A stretch of 64,000 bases of DNA from Notospermus geniculatus (Eukaryota; Nemertea; Pilidiophora; Heteronemertea; Lineidae): positions 79,392 to 143,391 of the forward strand of contig NMRB01000408.1 in the NCBI GenBank assembly GCA_002633025.1. The letters run 5' to 3'. The position numbers and the translations under genes are program-made. The stretch's first letter is position 1. Each line of letters starts with the position of its first letter. Shown in pieces: positions 57,343-64,000 of this stretch. Under the pieces are notes generated by a model. The model was not told where the DNA came from and did not search any database. It saw only the letters and a program-made list of their open reading frames with translations.

Positions 57343-58930
57343 GTGAAGGTCAAGCGAGGAGAAGCCGAGGGTTTACCTGATCTCAGTGAAGATGCATAAA
57401 ACGGACGCTGTTTGTGTGGGAAATTGATCAGGACGTGAAGGTCATTTTCATTTCAATAGCAGCGGTATTAGCCGATAGTGCCACCTATTGAGACAGTGAG
57501 TTATGGTCCCCATTAGCAGTGTTGTTTCTGTCCTTAGGCTCAGGGAAGCGGTAAGGTAAGGAAACAAAGAATGGTGATTTGCACATTGCCAGCTAGCTTC
57601 GACGAGAAAACTCAGCTTAGTTTCTTCGTGGTAAAAAGTGTGCAGAGCCAACACTTACATGCTCAACCGAACTCGCCGGAAAAATTGTCTCCCACAGGCT
57701 GATGCGTAGGCCAGTGAATGTGATGTAAATTGCATTGTAACCACGCAATAATATCGACACGTTGATTAAGAGAAGCAATTAAGGAACATATCATTCTAAT
57801 TACAGATTGCTACATTGATCTTTATCTTTAATAAAGCATGATAAAATGGCCTCCTCATTAAGTTTGCCTGCTTATCAAATATTGTTTTCATGAAAAAAAG
57901 GCGTTTTAATCAGTTTTAAGAGTTTAACTTTCTGATTTATGTCCTTGAAATACTTTGATTCCATTCACGAAAATCTTACTCCGTCAAAACATACGGCGGT
58001 CCATAAGGGATTTTTTCTCATTGTCACGACAGGGGGCGCATCGTACCTCGCACCGACCTGTCACCGCGCGCTCAAGGCATCATGGGAAACTTTAGGACTA
58101 CTTGTTGCATTTTCAAGATGGCGGTCGATTCCTCGCTTCGAGTGTAAAAATTGCAGACTCTCATGAGATAGGCCTACGAAGGATGTATCCATGTGTGGGT
58201 ATCACATTATCCGTCATGATTATGACATACATAGGCCTAGACATGCTGTACATGTCATACTAGCCACTGACAGCTGCGTTGTCAAACACTAGGCCTACTG
58301 CACGTCAGTCTACTCTCAACTCTGCCACACAGCGAATAGCAATCCAGCTGCGGGGGTCATAATCCAATAATATCATCATTTTCTTCTCAACAATGTAATG
58401 TCTATGGCAATTCTCATTAGAAATGAAAAATCGGTCAATTACTTGCAAGGTTTGCACGAAATAAGCCTCATATCGCTATTTTCCTAGGATCTACTTTCGT
58501 GGCGGAGTAGATCACGTGATCACCCAGTTCAAGTTGTGATGCGCGCGGCTCGCGTATTTAGAAACTAACAAATTTGTGTGTGATGCGCCGCGCGCGGACA
58601 CAGGTCTGTGCAAAGCAGTCTCAACAGCAGTCTTGCGCAGCCTGTGTGGACACAATGATTTTTTCTCGGCTTTTCTTCAGATTTACGTAACTTCATCTTA
58701 CCCCCTTTTATTTAATGGTAAGATACGGGAAAGTCCCTCTTACCTCATATCAGCGTTCAAATATATCCTAGTCCGTTTTTGCCCGCAGGTCTCTGTTCAA
58801 GTAAAGCTAGGCGCAGGCAGACGAATAACGCTCAGACCTATTTCGCACAACCTCGTCCCCACTGGTCGTTCGCTTTCTGACAATATGGCGGACGGTCACT
58901 AACCCCTGGAATCAGCTTTGGTTTTAAGAC
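57343..58930. other. No gene recognised
   Basis: Several short open frames, none with a domain. 'agctaggcgcaggcagacga' at 58805 resembles 55965 and 59745 ('cacgcacagacgaataac'), pointing to a scattered old repeat. Confidence 0.4.
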
Positions 58931-58932
58931 CA

Positions 58933-59072
58933 GGGACCTTATTCACAAAGCTCCCGTAACTTTAAGGGTACGCAAATCCTTTGCCAGGCTGATAGTGAGC
59001 AATAGGTTGTCCGCAAAAGGACAATAGTTTGCGCACTTCCGTAAGTTACGGGAACTTCGTGAATAAGGTCCC
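58933..59072. mobile_element. Fold-back MITE, 'gggaccttattcacaaag' ends
   Basis: Ends 'gggaccttattcacaaagct' and 'cttcgtgaataaggtccc' plus inner 'cccgtaactt' and 'aagttacggg' are inverted. Confidence 0.88.
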
Positions 59073-59312
59073 AGGATCTTTGGTCTAAGTATAGGTGGTA
59101 GCAGGAATCAAAATAATTAATCTGAAATACTTCCTCGTGCTTTTAAAATTATTTTTACAAAAAATCATCATATAGGTAACCTTTTGATTTGATCCAAGAT
59201 ATTTTGAAAATTTGTTTGGCTATATTCTAGGGTATATTTGACGGTTTCCCGTCAACCAATCAAATGTGTTAAATCCAAAGCTGAGTCCAGGGGTTAGCGA
59301 GCGTCCGCCGTA

Positions 59313-59480
59313 TTAGGGAGGTTTCGAAATCAAACGATAGCCGTAAACGTTAACGACAACTTTATTTTTGTACCGAAAATGTAATATAAAATCTGGTTAA
59401 TCTGTAGTATGAAAAATAACGTTGTCGTAAAGTTCACGTTTATCGTTTGATTTCGAAACGATAAACGTGAACGAAAAGCG
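59313..59480. mobile_element. Fold-back MITE, 'agggaggtttcgaaatcaaa' type
   Basis: 'ggtttcgaaatcaaacgat' and 'atcgtttgatttcgaaac' are inverted, with 'tttttgtaccgaaaatg' inside as at 47386-47560. Confidence 0.82.
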
Positions 59481-59818
59481 AACGACCCCTGGGAACGAGG
59501 TTGTATTTGGCACAGACTTATTTTAGTCGCAGCCGAATATTGGCTGCGACTGGAATATGGCTGTGCCGGTCACCGGTGGTGCGTGTGGGCCTCGACCGTT
59601 CAGCCGTTTTCGAAGTCACTAATATGAAAAGCCTTGTGCGTCATAATAGAAAACAGGCGGCAAAAACTACTGTTTTGAAGTCACGTGATTTGAAGACGTT
59701 ATGGGATTGGCAGCATCTCAAATCAGCGCAATAACGCTACACGCACAGACGAATAACACTCAGGCGTATTTGGTTGAAATATAGACACGAAATTTCGCCT
59801 AATGCCATGTATTTCTTA

Positions 59819-60152
59819 AAGGGAGACATCCGAAAGATATTGCCGGGCGGCGCGGGCACTATTTGTTTTTGTTTTGGTTAGCGTAGTGTCACCGTTGTTT
59901 AACAGACGGCGCTGTCCGTTACGGCACAGGCCCCTGGAAAGCTATCAGTGAGTTTAGAACACGTATCTAACCAAACGTATCTAAAAAACACAACACGTAT
60001 CTAAAAACACACCCCGAGCTCACAAATTCGTGAACTTGGTGTCTGTGCCCTAACGCACAGCGCCGTCTGTTAATTAACGGTGACACTACGCTACTCAAAA
60101 CAAAAACAAAGAGTGCCCGCCGGGCAATATCTTTCGGATGTCTGCCTTTAAA
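59819..60152. mobile_element. Long fold-back element
   Basis: Arms of about 110 bp: 'agacatccgaaagatattgc', 'gcgtagtgtcaccgtt' and 'acagacggcgctgt' on the left each appear inverted on the right. Confidence 0.9.
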
Positions 60153-60692
60153 CCCAGTCATATTTGGCGCAGGATTATTTGACACAGCCATTGTAGGCCT
60201 AATTATTTCCAAAATCGTCGCCAGTTAAAGACGGTGCTCGGAATTTTTGCAATAAATTTTCTTATTTACCTTGAAATAGGAGGCATCAAATATGAATGGC
60301 GCAATACGGAAATTGTAGGTTATTGACAGAAATTTATTACTTAATTGTAGTCATATTACTGCACAACAAGATCGCCCTCTGCTAATGAACTCTGACGTCA
60401 TAGGTGTTGTTAGAAGAGGGTGTGAAAACAGTGTAGGAGACCATGATATCGTTCATTAGCGATTGATGCCACATCCATTTAACCTGATGGACAGCGCTAC
60501 TCGCGTCAGTCTCATACCAACCATTGAACAGAGCGGATGAAAGGCCGGTGATATGAAAGCAATCCAAGGCAAGATGCAACCGGACAATAAAACGATTAAG
60601 AAATAGACTGAGGCTAGACTGATGCGGATAACAGAGCAAAGTTCTTTTGGGTTAGGTTTCAAAGTGTTTTTGCAATAGCCGCCCGTGAAGAT

Positions 60693-61004
60693 ATGAGAAG
60701 GACGAGTTCCATGTTTTTTATTATGGTGCTTCTCACTCTGACGAGGCTAGCGCCTGACGTTGGCTCAGAGACACTGTCCAGGACTGTCCTCTGTACGGGC
60801 CACTGTCTTCACGGGGGAACACTCATTCCGCCTAGGAGTATATTCGGTTATTGTCGGTGCCGATGTCGGCGGCGATTTCGCGGACCACGTTGTGAGTACT
60901 TCATTTATAGTCAATCAAGTTCAAGAGGAAAACGATCCAAGAAGATACACAAGGATTTATACTCTCTATTAGGACAAACTGGGATTGTGTTTGGACAAAG
61001 CTGA
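60693..61004 (+). CDS. Small secreted EGF-like protein
   Basis: A 103-residue frame. Residues 1-25 form a signal peptide (MRRTSSMFFIMVLLTLTRLA). Residues 34-67 are EGF-like: Cys34-x3-Cys38, HGGT, then Cys54-x-Cys56-x-Cys58-x8-Cys67 ending FRGPRCEY. The 'GGT' is followed by Leu44 where EGF domains normally have their third Cys; an extra Cys in the YCRCRC run may compensate. R78-G79-K80-R81 fits a furin-type site, so a roughly 50-residue EGF peptide could be released from a C-terminal tail. Intronless as seen; a donor-like GAG|GTAGGT follows the stop at 61004. It could act as an EGF-receptor ligand or another secreted cysteine-rich peptide; the sequence cannot say which. Confidence 0.7.
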   Translation: MRRTSSMFFIMVLLTLTRLAPDVGSETLSRTVLCTGHCLHGGTLIPPRSIFGYCRCRCRRRFRGPRCEYFIYSQSSSRGKRSKKIHKDLYSLLGQTGIVFGQS

Positions 61005-61205
61005 GGTAGGTAAATTTTCAAACTTTTGTTGGCTTTTTTGCCAATTCTTTTTGCAAATTACCTACGGAGCCTATTGCGCTGAACAAAGTGCCCCGTTCTT
61101 GCTTCCTGCAGAAACGACTCAAAGTCCATACCGTAGTAAAGTGCAACGGTGTTCCTTAGTGTGTAGGCCTACCGTTATTGTAGGTGGAAAGCTGTGAAAA
61201 TCAGA

Positions 61206-61472
61206 TTAAAGATAACGTATCACGACTTCATTGTTTACATTCAATGTTTGTAAACATGGATGTTTACATTATTGTTATTTTGGACTTTTGGGACATGCTA
61301 ACCAACCAAAATGAATACTTTTGGAATCAAAAGAATTTCTAGGAGGGCCAAGCCACCAATAAATTACTCATAAGACAAAGAAGAAAGCCCGGACATACAT
61401 GTAAACAAACAAAATGTAAATAAACAATGAATTTCGTGGCCCGCGAAAATACCCGTGTTACATTATCTTTAA
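61206..61472. mobile_element. MITE, copy 2 of the AAAGATAATGTATCACG family
   Basis: Ends 'aaagataacgtatcacg' and 'cgtgttacattatcttt', with TTA and TAA flanks. Inverted relative to 47017-47275. Confidence 0.85.
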
Positions 61473-61503
61473 CTGAGTTCTCCGTGTTCCCCTCTTGAAA
61501 AGT

Positions 61504-61627
61504 AATGGGTCATATGAATAAAGACTAACAAATGCTTTTACTTTAGATTTCTAGGGCATTGCCTAGTGCATTTGTATTGCAAAATTCAAGTAAAAGCTTT
61601 TACTAGTCTTTATTCATATGACCCATT
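61504..61627. mobile_element. Fold-back MITE, 'aatgggtcatatgaataaag' ends
   Basis: 'gggtcatatgaataaagact' and 'agtctttattcatatgaccc' are perfect inverted ends. Confidence 0.92.
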
Positions 61628-62423
61628 GACTGTCTAGATGTCAACTGTACGGAAACACCGAGGTAATGGGAACATTAGAAACCGTTACACCGGCTTATCT
61701 TCCGAAACGACATGCTGACCGCCAGACTATTATCTGATTTCTTAATATTGACACGAACTCAAAAATTGGTCATTAGCTGATTAATCCGAAGTCTGAACGG
61801 AACTGGTTGTTTCTCTCACGAACATACACTCGTTCCCAGTGTTCATTTGGAAAAGACCCACTAAACATGCTAAACGCTGGCATGATTGGCGCCAAAAGTG
61901 AAGGATCATCAATAGACGGCGCTGTTTGATGAGGGATCCAATCATAAGCCATCATCACAGGCTTAACCGCCACCGCCGTAACACACTTTATGATTGGCTA
62001 AGATACGTATACACTGCTGTTTGGCTTATTCCCAGCGGGGATTCCCTGACTCGGAGAGCTAACGCAGTCTATTAGTGGTACTTTGAGAATCGCATCAACT
62101 GAAGCAGTTTCAGAGCGAGGGTAACGGAGTGGATAGCCATATCAGAAAGTTTGTCCCAGTTTGTTTCATGTGCCAGCGGCTAAAAATAGCACACGATGAC
62201 ATAGAGGTGGGCCGTTCCGTAGCTTGAGAGGGGTGTGTATCGCAAGCCGTCCCTGCCATAAATCCCCCATGCTGTAATTATTTACTACCATGCTAGTAAA
62301 TATTTTCTACCATGGTAATATGTAATTCTTACCTAGGTAATAATATCATAAACATGGTTCACACTCTTTGCTGGAGGTCCCAACACTGACCCACACAAAA
62401 TAAGAGTGCATACGTAATAGGGT

Positions 62424-63071
62424 GCGTTTCACAATTGGTCACCCAAGAAAATGGGGCTAAATTTAACTTTGAAATGATCACAAAGATTTGTGCCATTGAT
62501 TTCCCAAAAATCAAATGTAGTATTTGATAATATAGACCTTTAACTATTAGTTTCTCCATCTGGGATGTACAGTGTACACTTATTTGGAGGAGGGTATAAA
62601 AAAATATTGAGCTTACCAGCAAAATCTATCGTTCCGTCCGACACCAAAACTACTTTCTGCTGTCAGACTTTAAAGTCTGGCAACATCTATCTTCGACCTA
62701 ATGGAATGCCGAAGTCATGTTATGTGACAGAGCTTTGCGGTTTATAATCATGCCTGTCGATCACTTGTGGGCGTTCCCCGATTGTTCGTGTTGTCCACCG
62801 GTCATTCAATAGCCGCGTGTGATTAAAGGTCCGTGGAAAATCCAACGGTCAATTTCCTAGCTTCCGCATTCCATTAGGTCAAAGATAGATGTTGCCAGAC
62901 TTTAAAGAGTTTAAACAGATCAATCAGTTTGCAGTGCCATAATTTAGATGTCCATGATACCTAGATCTGACATGAATATTGTAGAGTTTCAAGAAACAGC
63001 CTTTCACCAGTAGACAAAAGAATGGTGAAAATTTTCTGGTGTCGGACGGAACACTTTTTGAAACACACCCA
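62424..63071. mobile_element. Element with GGGTGTGTTTCA ends and an inner palindrome
   Basis: Outer ends: 'agggtgcgtttcacaattgg' on the left, 'ttttgaaacacaccc' on the right. Second pair 'gttccgtccgacacc' and 'ggtgtcggacggaac'. Inner palindrome 62668-62926 with 'aagtctggcaacatctatct' and its inverse. Confidence 0.7.
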
Positions 63072-63805
63072 ATATCACTCATTAGACATGCGATTTAGTG
63101 GGAAGCAACAACGTTGCTCCGCGTGGGGAAGTTTTAAAGACCTTTTTTCTTGCGCCCCACTTACTGCAGCGATCAAAGCTGTTTGATTTTATTTCTCATC
63201 GCTCGTGGTAGGCAAGACGCGTTTACTTTTCACTGCATATGGCGAAAAGCTTGTTGATGTAAGGGTGGGTATACACTGTTACACTACACGCGATTCGCCC
63301 AACGCATGCGATGGTTCTTTGTTATTTCATGCCGCAATGCCTCCCAAACAAAAGCGATTCGCGTGCGATTCCAAATCGCTTGGCGAATCGCTTCTAGAAA
63401 ATTTCCTCGCGTACTGGAGGGTTTACTAAAACATTCTTAGCCAATTTGTCTTCTGGATACCATAGGGCTACAGATTCGAGTACCTGCTTTACGAACACCG
63501 TTTTAGATTCCATCGTAATGCATGTTACCATGAGTGCTTTTTCAAGACGGCCCCCAGGCTGCCATGGCGTGTCACAAATCGCTAGAGTGCAATATTTCAT
63601 AAACAACTAAGCAATTTCATCATAATGTTTCCTTCAAGAATATTCTTTTTAAATGTCAGGTATGTCTGGCAGGGTTATTTCGTCTCTTTTTTGATTTCCT
63701 TTCGGGAGTTTCGATTTTTTTAAAGTTCAGGTACATTGTATATGATTATTAGGACAAAATCACATGTTTTAGAAATGCGGGGCTTGTTTTCAGGCACACA
63801 AGTAA

Positions 63806-64000
63806 AGTCCGGCAACATCTAACTTTGACCCAATGGAATGCGGAAGTTATGAAATTGATAGTAGGATTTTCCAGGGACCTTTTAATCACACGCGGCTCTT
63901 GAATAACCAATGGACAGCGCGAACAATCGGGGAACGACCACAAATGATCGACAGGCATGATCAAAAACCGCAAAGCTCTGCCACATTACATGATTTCCGC
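63806..64000. repeat. Second copy of the 62668-62926 palindrome, cut by window end
   Basis: 'aagtccggcaacatctaact' through 'cgcaaagctctgccacatta' matches the reverse complement of the inner palindrome of 62424-63071. The right end lies outside the window. Confidence 0.85.

Noticed and set aside
63394-63606. Minus-strand frame MFMKYCTLAICDTPWQPGG
   Set aside because: 70 residues without a domain or signal peptide, no splice sites, and neighbouring repeat ends; no support beyond length.

Overview
The window is eukaryotic genomic DNA from an animal. It has spliced genes with long introns, no operons, and a very heavy load of short non-autonomous transposons. The mix of tRNA-headed SINEs, fold-back MITEs, AGCTCACC-bordered repeats and frequent 'taggcctac' and 'tacatgta' words suggests a marine invertebrate (echinoderm, hemichordate, lancelet or lophotrochozoan). 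I cannot decide which from sequence alone. Near-identical duplicated segments beside single N characters suggest a heterozygous genome with unresolved haplotypes.

2.7-13.6 kb, minus strand: the 3' two thirds of U2SURP (SR140), a U2 snRNP-associated SURP/CID/RS-domain splicing protein. Twelve exons can be joined in frame: SURP module, CID domain, DLDG-repeat linker, coiled RE-rich region and RS tail. The 5' exons (N-terminus, RRM) were not found. One exon lies in a 536-bp segment present twice (6517-7052 and 9021-9556). The first copy ends exactly at an N, so an assembly or haplotype artefact is likely.

13.6-34 kb: mostly repeats. There are three kinds of tRNA-derived SINE, minisatellites (13.97-14.33 kb; 130-bp units at 22.09-22.48 kb), 300-bp tandem repeats around a gap (19.3-20.4 kb), fold-back MITEs, an AGCTCACC element (25.35-26.4 kb), a decayed Tc1/mariner element with a nested fold-back (29.2-30.4 kb) and a LINE fragment (31.3-31.6 kb). 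A few isolated open segments with splice signals are listed as weak candidates.

34.6 kb, minus: a complete 66-residue secreted peptide precursor with a signal peptide and a C-terminal Gly-Arg-Arg amidation and cleavage signal.

36-42 kb: a gene-free block of palindromic elements. It holds a cluster with 'CCTAGTTTATACTTCGACGC' ends split by a 5'-truncated LINE, a fold-back built of 'TTTATGTCCACATTAAAT' subrepeats, and a roughly 1.9-kb fold-back built of 'AAAACCTAGTTTTT' subrepeats with another repeat nested in it.

42-64 kb: mostly TA- or TAA-flanked DNA elements, with two intronless genes on the plus strand: a rhodopsin-class GPCR (50.14-51.18 kb) and a small secreted EGF-like protein with a furin-type site (60.69-61.00 kb). 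The secreted peptide, the GPCR and the EGF-like protein are unrelated to U2SURP and to one another as far as the sequence shows. No operon-like cooperation is implied.
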